A stretch of DNA of 40,972 bases from JBBQYA01 sp038209155 (GTDB lineage: Bacteria > Bacteroidota > Bacteroidia > Sphingobacteriales > Sphingobacteriaceae). A program made the translations under genes and the position numbers. The notes below the pieces were generated by a model that had not been told where the DNA came from, made no database searches, and was given only the letters and a program-made list of their open reading frames with translations. Shown one piece after another: positions 16,246 through 26,309 of this stretch; the first letter of the stretch is position 1, and every line of letters starts with the position of its first letter. The DNA is taken from NCBI GenBank assembly GCA_038209155.1, contig JBBQYA010000015.1, positions 1 through 40,972 of the forward strand, in the 5' to 3' direction.

Positions 16246-19200
16246 ATGTTTAATTTTCTTAATGCTAGCATCGCAAAAATTTTCGGAAACAAATCCGATC
16301 GTGATGTGAAAGCAATATTACCGCTTGTTGATAAAATAAAAATCGAATTTGAGGCTTTGCAAGGCATTAGTAATGACGAATTAAGAGCCAGAACTTCCAA
16401 TTTTAAATCAAGAATTACTGATTATTTGAGCGAATTGACGGATGAAATTAATAAACTCAAATCCCTTTTAAACGAATCGGTAGATATGGACATCATGGAA
16501 AAAGATGCTATGTACAATGATTTGGATATCATGGAAAAAGAGCATGACAAAAAGTTGGAAGAAGTACTTTTGATGATTTTGCCAGAAGCTTATGCAGTAG
16601 TAAAAGAATCTGCCAATCGGTTTAAAAATAACGAAACAATTATAGTAACAGCTACTCAAATGGATCGGGATTTGGCAGCTAAAAAAGATAATGTGGTAAT
16701 AGAAGGTGATAAAGCTATCTGGCATAATAGCTGGTTAGCAGCTGGAGTAAAAATAACCTGGGACATGGTGCATTATGATGTGCAACTTATTGGAGGTGTG
16801 GTACTTCACGAAGGAAAAATCGCCGAAATGGGAACAGGAGAAGGCAAAACTTTAGTAGCAACTCTGCCTTCTTATTTAAATGCAATTGCTGGAAAAGGAG
16901 TTCATATAGTTACTGTAAATGATTATTTGGCAAGAAGAGATAGCGAATGGATGGGACCATTATATGAGTTTCATGGTTTGACGGTTGATTGTATAGATAA
17001 ACATCAACCCAACTCTGAAGATCGAAGAAATGCCTACAATGCCGATATCACTTTTGGAACAAATAATGAATTTGGTTTCGATTATTTAAGAGATAATATG
17101 TCGCGTAATCCAGAAGATTTAGTTCAGCGAAAATTACATTTTGCAATGGTAGATGAGGTAGATTCTGTTTTGGTTGATGATGCAAGAACTCCTTTAATCA
17201 TTTCAGGACCAGTGCCTCGTGGAGATGAGCATGAGTTTTATGATTTAAAACCAAGAATAGAAAAATTGGTAAATGCGCAAAAAGCAATTATTAATACCTC
17301 CTTGATTGATGCAAAAAAATTGCTTGCAGAAAATAAAATTGATGAGGGTGGTTTTGCATTGTTAAGAGCATATAGAGGTTTGCCAAGAAGCAAATCCTTA
17401 ATTAAATTTTTGAGTGAACAAGGTAATAGAGCAACGTTACAAAAAACTGAAAACTATCACATGCAAGATCAAAACAGAGAAATGCATAAAATTGATGCAG
17501 AGCTATTTTTTGTGATTGATGAAAAAAATAATTCGATTGAATTAACAGAAAAAGGAATTGAACTAATTACCGCATCTGGAGAGGATCAAGGATTTTTTGT
17601 AATGCCAGATGTGGGTTCAGAAGTTGCAGAAATTGAAAGAAGAGCCGTTTCTGACGAGGAAAAAATTGCTTTGAAAGACAAATTGATGAGAGATTTCGGA
17701 ATAAAGTCGGAAAGAATTCATTCTGTGAATCAATTACTGAAAGCTTATACTTTATTTGAACGAGATGTAGAATATATTATAGATAGCAGCAAAATAAAAA
17801 TTGTGGATGAGCAAACAGGTCGTGTTTTGGATGGAAGAAGATATTCTGACGGTTTGCATCAAGCTATTGAAGCCAAAGAAAATGTGAAAGTGGAAGATGC
17901 GACACAAACTTTCGCAACAGTTACTTTGCAAAACTTTTTTAGAATGTACCACAAGCTTTCGGGTATGACCGGAACAGCTATTACTGAAGCAGGCGAGTTT
18001 TGGACCATATATAAATTAGATGTTTCAGAAATTCCGACCAATAGAAAAGTAGTCAGAAAAGATGAAGAAGATTTAGTGTATAAAACCAAAAGAGAAAAAT
18101 ATAATGCTGTTGCAGATGAAATAAATAAGCTTACAACAGCCGGTAGACCAGTTTTGGTAGGTACCACCTCAGTGGAGATATCAGAATTATTAAGCAGAAT
18201 GTTGAAACTGAGAGGTATTAAACATAATGTGCTTAATGCAAAACTGCATCAGCGAGAAGCAGAAATTGTGGCTGAGGCAGGTATGCCATCTACTGTAACA
18301 ATTGCAACAAATATGGCAGGTAGAGGAACAGATATTAAATTAATTAGTGAAACAAAAGCATCTGGTGGTTTGGCCATAATTGGTACAGAAAGACATGAAT
18401 CTAGACGAGTAGATAGACAGTTGCGAGGTCGTGCAGGTAGACAAGGAGACCCAGGAAGTTCACAATTTTTTGTTTCACTTGAAGATGATTTGATGCGTTT
18501 GTTTGGATCAGATCGGATTGCAAAATTGATGGATCGGATGGGATTAGAAGAAGGTGAGGTAATCCAACATAGCATGATTAGCAAGTCGATAGAACGAGCA
18601 CAGAAAAAAGTTGAAGAAAACAACTTTGGAATTAGAAAAAGACTATTGGAGTATGATGATGTGATGAATTCTCAAAGAACTGTAATTTATAAACGGCGGC
18701 ATAATGCACTTTTTGGAGAGCGTTTAGAAGTGGATTTAGACAATATGGTTTTTGATGTTTGCGAAGAAATCATTGTTGAATTTAAAGAATTAAAAAACCA
18801 CACAGGATTTGAATTAGAAGTGATACGAATATTTGCAATGGATACTCAAATTACACAAGAGCAATTGCTTAATTTATCTGTAAGTGATTTGGCAACTACC
18901 TTGTACGAAGAAGTAAAAGAGGTTTATAAGCGAAAAATGTCCAAAATTTATGAAGGCGCATTTCCAATTATAAAAGATGTTTATGAAAATCGCGGAGACG
19001 CTATTGAGAATATTGTAGTTCCTTTTTCAGATGGAATAAAGGACATTCAAATACCTACCAATCTTAAGAAAGCTTACGAAAGTGGTGGAAAAGAAATCAT
19101 TCGAGCATTTGAAAAAACAATTGCTTTAATTATGATTGATGAAGCTTGGAAGGAACATTTACGGGAGATGGATGAATTAAAACAGTCTGTTCAAAATGCA

Positions 19201-19563
19201 GTTTACGAGCAAAAAGATCCTTTATTAATTTATAAATTCGAATCGTTTGAATTATTTAAACAAATGATTTCTACTACCAATAAAGAAATTATTAGCTATT
19301 TATATAAAGCAACAATTCCTGTTCAGCAATCGAATGAAGTAAGAGAAGCGAGGCCTCAACCTAAAGCTGACATGCGAAATTTGAAAGTGAGTAAACCAAG
19401 CTATGTTTCTGGTAATACTTCGCAAAATGTTGATACAGAAACTGCACCAGAACCTGTAAAATCTCAACCCATAAGAGTAATGCCAAAAACAGGAAGAAAT
19501 GATGCTTGTCCGTGTGGAAGTGGAAAGAAATATAAGAATTGTCATGGTGTAAATGAAATGTAA
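16246..19563 (+). CDS. secA: Protein translocase ATPase SecA
   Basis: SecA drives unfolded proteins through SecYEG into the periplasm. The 1105-aa length is typical for Bacteroidota, longer than the roughly 900 aa of E. coli SecA because of extra segments in the first half. The first ATPase domain has GTGEGKT at 196-202 and DEVDSVLVDDARTPLIISG; later come the SGMTGTA segment, ATNMAGRGTDIKL and the QLRGRAGRQGDPG motif of the second domain. The C-terminal zinc-binding tail has Cys1088, Cys1090, Cys1099 and His1100, after a variable linker. The T9SS cargo proteins and lipoproteins in this window depend on it for the first membrane. A SPOR protein gene follows almost immediately. Confidence 0.97.
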   Translation: MFNFLNASIAKIFGNKSDRDVKAILPLVDKIKIEFEALQGISNDELRARTSNFKSRITDYLSELTDEINKLKSLLNESVDMDIMEKDAMYNDLDIMEKEHDKKLEEVLLMILPEAYAVVKESANRFKNNETIIVTATQMDRDLAAKKDNVVIEGDKAIWHNSWLAAGVKITWDMVHYDVQLIGGVVLHEGKIAEMGTGEGKTLVATLPSYLNAIAGKGVHIVTVNDYLARRDSEWMGPLYEFHGLTVDCIDKHQPNSEDRRNAYNADITFGTNNEFGFDYLRDNMSRNPEDLVQRKLHFAMVDEVDSVLVDDARTPLIISGPVPRGDEHEFYDLKPRIEKLVNAQKAIINTSLIDAKKLLAENKIDEGGFALLRAYRGLPRSKSLIKFLSEQGNRATLQKTENYHMQDQNREMHKIDAELFFVIDEKNNSIELTEKGIELITASGEDQGFFVMPDVGSEVAEIERRAVSDEEKIALKDKLMRDFGIKSERIHSVNQLLKAYTLFERDVEYIIDSSKIKIVDEQTGRVLDGRRYSDGLHQAIEAKENVKVEDATQTFATVTLQNFFRMYHKLSGMTGTAITEAGEFWTIYKLDVSEIPTNRKVVRKDEEDLVYKTKREKYNAVADEINKLTTAGRPVLVGTTSVEISELLSRMLKLRGIKHNVLNAKLHQREAEIVAEAGMPSTVTIATNMAGRGTDIKLISETKASGGLAIIGTERHESRRVDRQLRGRAGRQGDPGSSQFFVSLEDDLMRLFGSDRIAKLMDRMGLEEGEVIQHSMISKSIERAQKKVEENNFGIRKRLLEYDDVMNSQRTVIYKRRHNALFGERLEVDLDNMVFDVCEEIIVEFKELKNHTGFELEVIRIFAMDTQITQEQLLNLSVSDLATTLYEEVKEVYKRKMSKIYEGAFPIIKDVYENRGDAIENIVVPFSDGIKDIQIPTNLKKAYESGGKEIIRAFEKTIALIMIDEAWKEHLREMDELKQSVQNAVYEQKDPLLIYKFESFELFKQMISTTNKEIISYLYKATIPVQQSNEVREARPQPKADMRNLKVSKPSYVSGNTSQNVDTETAPEPVKSQPIRVMPKTGRNDACPCGSGKKYKNCHGVNEM

Positions 19564-19564
19564 A

Positions 19565-19963
19565 ATGAAAAGAATCATTTTCTTGTTCATTCTATTTATT
19601 GGCTTATTGGAATTTGCAAATGCACAATCCAATAAGTCAATAATAATTAGTCAAAGTCCAATTATTAACCAATTAATTGAAAAAAGGACGGCTTATAATT
19701 TAAGAGATCAAACAACGGATGGTTACAGAGTTCAATTATTTTCTGGAACAAATAGAGGCGAAGCTCAAATAGAAAAATCAAAGGCAGAGATTTTGTTTGA
19801 AGATCAAACAGTTCATTTAATTTATAATCAACCCTATTTTAAAGTAAGGGTAGGTGATTACCGTACCAAATTGGAAGCAATAAGAATGCAGGAATTATTA
19901 AAAGAACATTTTCAGAATATGTTTATCGTAAAAGATAATATCAGCTTACCCGAGATTCGATAA
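19565..19963 (+). CDS. SPOR domain exported protein
   Basis: This 132-aa protein is counted from the ATG at 19565 (MKRIIFLFILFIGLL), 1 nt after the secA stop; an in-frame ATG at 19553 would overlap secA and give a less typical signal. A signal peptide ends near ANAQ. The mature part closes with a SPOR-like domain (about 52-128): GYRVQLFSGTNRGEAQIEKS and YFKVRVGDYRTKLEAIRMQE. SPOR domains bind glycan strands lacking stem peptides and often occur in cell-division or envelope proteins. The tight spacing suggests co-transcription with secA. Confidence 0.85.
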   Translation: MKRIIFLFILFIGLLEFANAQSNKSIIISQSPIINQLIEKRTAYNLRDQTTDGYRVQLFSGTNRGEAQIEKSKAEILFEDQTVHLIYNQPYFKVRVGDYRTKLEAIRMQELLKEHFQNMFIVKDNISLPEIR

Positions 19964-20086
19964 TTAATTTTTGCATTTTTTTGTTCATTTTAGTGACTCG
20001 AAATAGTTAACTAACTTTCCTCAATCAAATTAAGTTTAGTTTGTTATAGTTTTATTCATTCACAATTTGCTTTTAAGTTTATAACT

Positions 20087-21271
20087 ATGTTAAAAGAAAA
20101 AATAAAGGAATTAGCAGAAAAGAATTTTACTAAAACGGTAGACATTAGAAGACATTTACATCAAAATCCTGAATTATCTTTTTATGAATATAAAACTTCG
20201 GCTTATGTTTCGGAAAAACTTAGTGCATTAGGAATTGAATTCCAACAAATGGCTAATACTGGTTTGGTAGCTATTTTAAAAGGAAATAAACCATCTGATC
20301 TGGTAATTGCATTACGAGCAGATATGGATGCACTTCCTATTTTTGAACTGAATGATGTTCCATATAAGTCTGAAAATAAAGGAGTAATGCATGCTTGCGG
20401 GCATGACGCGCACACTGCTTCATTACTTGCTTGTGCAGAAATTTTAAGTCAAATAAAAAATGAATTTGCAGGAACAGTAAAATTTATATTTCAACCAGCA
20501 GAGGAGAAATTACCTGGAGGCGCATCGTTGATGATTAAAGAAGGCGTTTTAAAAAACCCAGTTCCAAATGCAGTTATTGGGCAACATGTAATGCCATTAA
20601 TTGAAACAGGAAAAGTTGGTTTTCGATCTGGAAAATACATGGCTTCTACGGATGAGATTTATGTAAAAGTAACAGGAAAAGGTGGTCATGGTGCTATGCC
20701 TCATTTAAACATCGATCCAATTTTAATTACTTCACATATAATTATTGCACTTCAACAAATAGTGAGCAGAAATGCCGATCCAAAAACTCCTAGCGTACTA
20801 TCTTTCGGAAAAATTATAGGAATGGGAGCTACAAATGTAATTCCTAATGAAGTTTTATTGGAAGGAACTTTCAGAACAATGGATGAAAAATGGCGTTCAG
20901 AAGCTCATGAAAAAATGAAAAAAATGGCTGAAATGATGGCAGAAAGTATGGGTGGGAAATGTGAATTTAATATTGTTCGAGGATATCCTTTTTTAGTAAA
21001 TGAACCTGAATTGACTGAATTTTGCAAAAAAAATGCAATAGATTATTTAGGAGAAAACAATGTGGTTGATCTGGATATTTGGATGGCAGCAGAAGATTTT
21101 GCCTACTTTTCACAAGAAAAATCAGCTTGTTTCTACCGACTTGGAACCAGAAATGAATCTAAAGGAATTACTTCATCAGTACATACTCCAACTTTTGATA
21201 TTGATGAAAGATCGTTGTTAATTGGATCTGGTTTAATGGCCTATTTGGCAATAAAAAATTTAGGAAATTAA
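20087..21271 (+). CDS. M20-family amidohydrolase (N-acyl-amino-acid type)
   Basis: This 394-aa cytoplasmic metallohydrolase belongs to the M20D group (AmaA/HipO/IAA-amino acid hydrolase-like). Metal ligands are visible: CGHDAHT at 104-110, the PAEE pair near 137-140, and the C-terminal His in SVHTPTFDID. RRHLHQNPELSFYEYKT near the N-terminus and GKGGHGAMPHLNIDPI in the lid domain are also typical. It removes acyl groups from N-acyl or N-acetyl amino acids; the exact substrate is unknown. It stands alone between the secA pair and the convergent M64 gene. No clear terminator is seen in the 27 nt before the facing stop. Confidence 0.92.
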   Translation: MLKEKIKELAEKNFTKTVDIRRHLHQNPELSFYEYKTSAYVSEKLSALGIEFQQMANTGLVAILKGNKPSDLVIALRADMDALPIFELNDVPYKSENKGVMHACGHDAHTASLLACAEILSQIKNEFAGTVKFIFQPAEEKLPGGASLMIKEGVLKNPVPNAVIGQHVMPLIETGKVGFRSGKYMASTDEIYVKVTGKGGHGAMPHLNIDPILITSHIIIALQQIVSRNADPKTPSVLSFGKIIGMGATNVIPNEVLLEGTFRTMDEKWRSEAHEKMKKMAEMMAESMGGKCEFNIVRGYPFLVNEPELTEFCKKNAIDYLGENNVVDLDIWMAAEDFAYFSQEKSACFYRLGTRNESKGITSSVHTPTFDIDERSLLIGSGLMAYLAIKNLGN

Positions 21272-21298
21272 ATTATAATGCTAATTTTTTAAATAGAA

Positions 21299-22711
21299 TT
21301 ATTGTTTTATTAATTTTTCGGTATAAATTTTTCCATCGATTTTAAGCTGAACTAGGTAATTGCCTTTGGTTAATTCACCTAAATTAAATGAGTTTTTATA
21401 GGCTCCTTCCAACGATAAATTTGAGATAATATTCTGGATTACTTTACCTTCATAGTTAATAATTTCTATCGAAATCATACTTCTTTTCTTTACTTCTAAA
21501 GAAATATTTATGACTTCCGAAACTGGATTTGGGAAAACAGAATAGGAAATATCATTTTCTTTAGAGGTTAAATTAATTCCTGAAGTTGTTCTATTTACAG
21601 TCCAGTTAATATATTTAAAATGTTTAGCATCATGAGCATCAACTCTTAAAAGTTGAGTAGTATCAATTACCAAAACATCCACATTATGTATTCCTAAAGT
21701 TAAAGTGCTTCGATCTATTTTAATAGAATCAACATTTTTAGAAAATAACAATCCATCTAAACCCCATTCTATATTCAAGGTATTTGGAATTGGTTTCATC
21801 AATTTTTCTAATTTAAAGTCTAAAAACTGATTTGGGGTATTTAGTGTAGATGAATTGGATGGAGAAAATTCAACCACTGGACTAGTTAAATCATGAATAG
21901 ATTCAATAATTGTTTGAGAGCAAACCCTACAAAATGGAGAATTAAGAAACTGCATTTTACAATTATTATGAGGTTTATTCCACAAAGCCGAATTGCCACC
22001 GCAACAATGAGCATAAATACCAATTCCATTGCTTCCCATCCAGTTTTTCCACTTTACTAAAAGTGGATTTGTTTGTTGAGTCATATTCTCTTCTTCTCTT
22101 GCAAAACTATTTCCGGCATAATATTCATCATTTAAACCCGCAAAAGAATGACCGATTTCATGTGTCATTACTTCAAAACTTGAAGGACCATTTGTGGCTG
22201 TCGCAAATTGACCACCTGATCCACCATAATAAGGGGAATTTGATAGGATTACTACTTGGTCATAGTTTGGAAAATTGGTAGATAATACATTTGAAATTGC
22301 CGAATTCTTTAATGGAACTATCAAACGATGAATTCCAAAATAATCAAAAGTGCATCCCAAATAAGTATTTGGATTGGACGTGGGAACATTTGCTGTATTG
22401 CAATCAGAAGCAGTATTAGGATGCATTGCACCTGTTTCTAGTGAAATAACTTTTACAGCAAATACATTAAAATAATTTTTATAATTTTTAAATGGTGGCT
22501 GAGTAAACAGATAAGTTCTTAAATTATTCACATCCGAAATAAATTTATTTTGTTCTGTGTTAATATATCCATCTCCAAGAATTACAATATTGATAAACTT
22601 GTTTGCGTCACCGCTAAATTGAATGGTATCTACATCAAAAGTTTGTGCTTTTGCATTAATATTAATAATAGAAAATAATAAAATTAATAGTGTTGTAAAT
22701 TTTGCTTTCAT
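21299..22711 (-). CDS. M64-type secreted metallopeptidase, T9SS cargo
   Basis: This 470-aa protein has a signal peptide (ending near KAQ, residue 23), an M64 (IgA-peptidase-like) catalytic domain at about 35-270, a beta domain, and a C-terminal type A T9SS sorting domain (SVFPNPVSEVINISLEV ... KGNYLVQLKI). The zinc site is His184-Glu-Ile-Gly-His188, continuing AGLNDEYYAG. The N-terminal INIVILGDGY and PPFKNYKNYFNVFAVKV motifs are characteristic of M64. The family name comes from one IgA-cleaving member; general extracellular proteolysis is more likely here. Its start overlaps the end of a lipoprotein gene by 4 nt. Confidence 0.9.
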   Translation of the reverse strand: MKAKFTTLLILLFSIININAKAQTFDVDTIQFSGDANKFINIVILGDGYINTEQNKFISDVNNLRTYLFTQPPFKNYKNYFNVFAVKVISLETGAMHPNTASDCNTANVPTSNPNTYLGCTFDYFGIHRLIVPLKNSAISNVLSTNFPNYDQVVILSNSPYYGGSGGQFATATNGPSSFEVMTHEIGHSFAGLNDEYYAGNSFAREEENMTQQTNPLLVKWKNWMGSNGIGIYAHCCGGNSALWNKPHNNCKMQFLNSPFCRVCSQTIIESIHDLTSPVVEFSPSNSSTLNTPNQFLDFKLEKLMKPIPNTLNIEWGLDGLLFSKNVDSIKIDRSTLTLGIHNVDVLVIDTTQLLRVDAHDAKHFKYINWTVNRTTSGINLTSKENDISYSVFPNPVSEVINISLEVKKRSMISIEIINYEGKVIQNIISNLSLEGAYKNSFNLGELTKGNYLVQLKIDGKIYTEKLIKQ

Positions 22712-23169
22712 GGCTTTAGTTTTATTTGATTCAGTTCAATAAAAGGGTTATCTGCTAATTTTTCAATTATTCTGATTTGTGAAGTTTCATTGGTAGTTTT
22801 AATTCTTATAAAAAACTCGGCTTCGTTTATAATGGAATCCTTGGCATTAAAGTTACCTAACTCATCAACATATTCAAAATGCTTATATAAAGGATGTTCT
22901 ATTTTTACAGAATCAATAATTTTTGAGCCTTTGTAAATTAAAAAGGATAAATAATTTTCACCAACATAAAATTTTTGGTTTTTACTTTTTAATTCTCCAA
23001 TTACTTCTTTTTTAGAGATTAACTCAATTTTATTTGTAATTGCTTCCTTTTTGATGTTAAAATTTAAAAAGTAAATAGAACTAACTTCTGAATTTTCTAT
23101 TGTTTTTTTTTCTTTAGTAATTCCACAGGAAAGAAACAATAGAAAAAACAAATACAGAGAATTTTTCAA
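22708..23169 (-). CDS. Unknown lipoprotein paired with the M64 peptidase
   Basis: This 153-aa protein has a short lipoprotein signal (MKNSLYLFFLLFLSC; lipobox FLSC, Cys15). The rest is mostly beta and lysine-rich, without a family that I recognise. It overlaps the M64 peptidase gene by 4 nt (ATGA), so the two are made together. An accessory or inhibitor role for the peptidase is possible, but nothing in the sequence shows it. Confidence 0.75.
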   Translation of the reverse strand: MKNSLYLFFLLFLSCGITKEKKTIENSEVSSIYFLNFNIKKEAITNKIELISKKEVIGELKSKNQKFYVGENYLSFLIYKGSKIIDSVKIEHPLYKHFEYVDELGNFNAKDSIINEAEFFIRIKTTNETSQIRIIEKLADNPFIELNQIKLKP

Positions 23170-23294
23170 TTTATTAAAAATTATAATTTAGAAAATGAAA
23201 GAATATCAAATAACTAATTATCAATTAAAAGTAAAAAATTTATTATGGTTTCAGATAGATATTTATTAAAAATTAACTTTCGATAGTTAGAAAA

Positions 23295-23324
23295 TTGAAA
23301 ACTTTCTGTTTCATAATAGGTTTG
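23295..23324 (+). promoter_or_regulatory. Promoter of the transhydrogenase operon
   Basis: TTG at 23295-23297, a 19-nt spacer and TAGGTTTG at 23317-23324 make an exact match to the Bacteroidota housekeeping promoter pattern. The predicted start of transcription is near 23329, giving a leader of about 42 nt. Confidence 0.75.
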
Positions 23325-23370
23325 GAATAAAAATTCCTACTTTTCACCCAAAGACATTTCATTTTTTATC

Positions 23371-24513
23371 ATGTTGAAAATCGCAGTACTTAAAGAAACA
23401 AAACCGTTCGAAAAACGGGTTTCACTTACGCCTCAAGTAGTAAAATCCTTAGTTATATTAGGGTTTTCTGTACAGGTTGAAGAAAATGCCGGAATTGCTG
23501 CAGGATTTTTAAATGAAGCTTACAAGCAAGTAGGAGCATTAATTTCCACAGACAAAAAGCAATTGTTAAACGATTCAGATGTTGTTTTAGCTGTTCAATC
23601 TCCGATTGCTTCTGAAATTGCAGAACTAAAAAAAGGAGCATCATTAATAAGTTTAGTTTACGCTCATAATAATCCTGAATTGTTAGAATCTTTCACTCAA
23701 GCAGGAATAAATGTTTTTGCGTTGGATGCAGTTCCAAGAATTTCTCGAGCGCAAAAAATGGACGTTTTAAGTTCACAAGCTAATTTAGCTGGATATAAGG
23801 CTGTTTTATTAGGGTCTAATTATTTAAACAAAATATTTCCATTAATGATGACTGCAGCTGGAACAATTCCTCCAGCAAAAGTTTTAATTTTTGGAGCTGG
23901 TGTAGCTGGTTTGCAAGCTATTGCAACAGCAAAACGTTTAGGAGCAATAGTTGAAGTAAGCGATGTGAGACCAGAAACCAAAGAACAAGTTGAATCGTTG
24001 GGTGCAAAGTTTTTGATGGTAAAAAGCGATTCGGCAGTATCTATAGAAGGTGGCTATGCAAAAGAAGTTTCGGCAGAATATTTACAAAAACAAAAAGAAT
24101 TAGTTGCTTCCCATGTTGCTGATGCAGATTTAATTATTACGACAGCATTAGTTTACGGTAGAAAAGCTCCTATTTTGATAAATTCAGAAATGGTTTCAAG
24201 TATGAAATTGGGTTCGGTAATCGTAGATATGGCAGTAGAACAAGGAGGCAATTGTGAATTAAGCGAATTTGCAAAAATTGTAGTTAAGAACGGAGTTACG
24301 ATTGTTGGAGAGGCAAATTTACCTTCATTATTAGCAACGAATGCTAGTGAGCTTTTTGCTAAAAACATAAGTTCTTTGTTAATTCATTTGGCAAGTCCTC
24401 AAGAATTGAAAAATGATTTAGAAGAAGAAATAACCAAAGGATGTATGATTGCAAAAAACGGAGAAATTGTACATCAAAATACATTAGAAATTATTAAAAA
24501 TCAAAAGAATTAA
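23371..24513 (+). CDS. pntAA: NAD(P) transhydrogenase alpha subunit, NAD-binding part
   Basis: This 380-aa protein is the soluble dI domain of proton-translocating transhydrogenase, which uses the proton gradient to transfer hydride from NADH to NADP+. It opens with KIAVLKETKPFEKRVSLTP. The Rossmann motif GAGVAGLQAIATAKRLGA is near residues 172-189, followed by VSDVRPETKEQVESLGAKF, the NAD-site loop. It ends before the membrane part, which is encoded separately by the next gene after a 1-nt gap. This three-gene arrangement is also known from other bacteria. A canonical promoter lies upstream. Confidence 0.95.
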   Translation: MLKIAVLKETKPFEKRVSLTPQVVKSLVILGFSVQVEENAGIAAGFLNEAYKQVGALISTDKKQLLNDSDVVLAVQSPIASEIAELKKGASLISLVYAHNNPELLESFTQAGINVFALDAVPRISRAQKMDVLSSQANLAGYKAVLLGSNYLNKIFPLMMTAAGTIPPAKVLIFGAGVAGLQAIATAKRLGAIVEVSDVRPETKEQVESLGAKFLMVKSDSAVSIEGGYAKEVSAEYLQKQKELVASHVADADLIITTALVYGRKAPILINSEMVSSMKLGSVIVDMAVEQGGNCELSEFAKIVVKNGVTIVGEANLPSLLATNASELFAKNISSLLIHLASPQELKNDLEEEITKGCMIAKNGEIVHQNTLEIIKNQKN

Positions 24514-24514
24514 T

Positions 24515-24820
24515 ATGGAAAACGTCATTTCATTTATTGGTGAAAACATACAAATGCTGTATGTAATCATACTTTCTATTTTCGTTGGAGTAGAAGTTAT
24601 CGGCAAAGTTCCTTCTGCTTTACACACTCCATTAATGTCAGGTGCAAATGCAATTCACGGTGTAGTAATTATTGGTGCAATCATCGTAATGGGACATGCA
24701 GATTCTGAAAACTGGACTGCTTTAATATTAGGTTTTCTAGCTGTGATACTTGGAACATTAAATGTTGTAGGCGGATTTGTAGTGACCGATAGAATGTTAG
24801 AAATGTTTAAAAAAAAGTAA
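24515..24820 (+). CDS. pntAB: NAD(P) transhydrogenase alpha subunit, membrane part
   Basis: This 101-aa membrane protein has about three spans and corresponds to the C-terminal membrane domain of PntA in fused versions. The conserved EVIGKVPSALHTPLMSGANA is at about residues 28-47, followed by HGVVIIGAIIV and NVVGGFVVTDRML. It forms part of the proton channel together with PntB. The gene is 1 nt after pntAA and 40 nt before pntB. Confidence 0.95.
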   Translation: MENVISFIGENIQMLYVIILSIFVGVEVIGKVPSALHTPLMSGANAIHGVVIIGAIIVMGHADSENWTALILGFLAVILGTLNVVGGFVVTDRMLEMFKKK

Positions 24821-24860
24821 ATTAGAATTAACTCTACCTTATTGAATATATATTAAAATT

Positions 24861-26270
24861 ATGCAGCAGTATTTTTTAGAAATTGTTTATCTGATATCTT
24901 CCGTACTTTTTGTACTTGGTCTCAAAATGTTGAGCGGACCACAGACTGCGAGAAAAGGTAATTTATTAGCAGCATTTGGAATGGGCTTAGCAATTTTCGC
25001 AACTATTTTCTTACACAAAAATGAAGAAGGAAGTAGCATTGGAAATTATTTATGGATTTTTAGTGCAATTGCAATTGGATCTGTAATTGGTGTTTTGTCT
25101 GCAAAAAAAGTAAAAATGACTGCCATGCCTCAAATGGTAAGTTTATTTAATGGAATGGGTGGTGCTTGTGCTTCTTTAATTTCAATTGTAGAATTTAATC
25201 ATCTTTCTAGTAATGTTGATGTGGCCATTCCAACTACAACATTATTAACCATAATTGCAGGATTAATAATTGGTACAGTCTCCATGTCTGGAAGTATGAT
25301 TGCTTATGCAAAGTTGCAAGGCATCATGAGTAAAACTTACAAGCTGCCTTTTTACAATGCGATTAATAATATTTTGCTTTTAATCATTTTAGCATTATCA
25401 TTTTATTTATTATTAAACAGTCCAGCTTCACCAATTATTTTTTACTTAATTTTTGCTTTATCATTAATTTATGGAATTTCATTTGTAGTTCCAATTGGTG
25501 GTGCAGATATGCCAGTTGTAATTTCTTTATTAAATTCATTTACAGGTGTTGCAGCCGCATTCGGAGGCTTTTTATACGACAATCAAGTGATGCTTACAGG
25601 TGGAATTCTTGTTGGTTCCGCAGGTACTTTATTAACTTTTGTAATGTGTAAAGCTATGAATAGAAGTTTGGGAAATGTGATTTTCGGATCTTGGAGTTCT
25701 GGTAAAAGTACAGAAAGTAAGGAGTTGAAATCTGGAGGAAGTATAAAAGAAATTAATCTTAGTGATGCAGCTGTATTATTAAATTATTCTAAAAAAGTTA
25801 TCATTGTTCCTGGTTACGGTTTGGCAGTAGCGCAAGCTCAACACATAATTCACGAACTAGAATTGCTACTTGAAAATAATGGCGTAGATGTAAAATATGC
25901 CATTCATCCTGTAGCGGGTAGAATGCCTGGTCACATGAATGTTTTATTAGCGGAATCAAACGTTGATTACGGTAAATTAGCAGAAATGGAAGAAGTAAAT
26001 CCCGAATTTCCAAGCACTGATGTTGTGATTGTGGTAGGTGCAAATGACGTTGTAAATCCAGCAGCTAAAACAGATCCTTCAAGCACAATTTACGGAATGC
26101 CTGTATTAGATGTAGAAAATGCAAAAAACATAATCGTTATAAAACGAAGTATGAATGCAGGTTATGCAGGAATAGAAAATGAATTATTTGGCTTTCCCAA
26201 TTGTTTCATGCTTTTTGATGATGCAAAATCTGCTATAACAAAATTAGTTGCAGAGATTAAGACCTTATAA
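24861..26270 (+). CDS. pntB: NAD(P) transhydrogenase beta subunit
   Basis: This 469-aa subunit has an N-terminal membrane domain of about eight or nine spans (1-280) and a C-terminal NADP(H)-binding dIII domain (about 300-469). Recognisable motifs are MPQMVSLFNGMGGACASL near 93-110, the IPIGGADMPVVISLLNSFTG-like segment near 210-230, the dIII start VIIVPGYGLAVAQAQH, and HPVAGRMPGHMNVLLAE with VGANDVVNPAA. These are the NADP-site signatures. It completes the enzyme with pntAA and pntAB, and it supplies NADPH for biosynthesis and for reductases such as the thioredoxin system that feeds MsrB. Confidence 0.96.
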   Translation: MQQYFLEIVYLISSVLFVLGLKMLSGPQTARKGNLLAAFGMGLAIFATIFLHKNEEGSSIGNYLWIFSAIAIGSVIGVLSAKKVKMTAMPQMVSLFNGMGGACASLISIVEFNHLSSNVDVAIPTTTLLTIIAGLIIGTVSMSGSMIAYAKLQGIMSKTYKLPFYNAINNILLLIILALSFYLLLNSPASPIIFYLIFALSLIYGISFVVPIGGADMPVVISLLNSFTGVAAAFGGFLYDNQVMLTGGILVGSAGTLLTFVMCKAMNRSLGNVIFGSWSSGKSTESKELKSGGSIKEINLSDAAVLLNYSKKVIIVPGYGLAVAQAQHIIHELELLLENNGVDVKYAIHPVAGRMPGHMNVLLAESNVDYGKLAEMEEVNPEFPSTDVVIVVGANDVVNPAAKTDPSSTIYGMPVLDVENAKNIIVIKRSMNAGYAGIENELFGFPNCFMLFDDAKSAITKLVAEIKTL

Positions 26271-26309
26271 AATATAATCGCGTTTCATTTTTGTAGTAAA
26301 ACTCCAATT

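Noticed and set aside
18249..18623. A 124-codon open frame on the strand opposite secA
   Set aside because: It lies entirely within the secA ATPase core, and its translation shows no signal, domain or initiation context; it is a shadow of the conserved reading frame.
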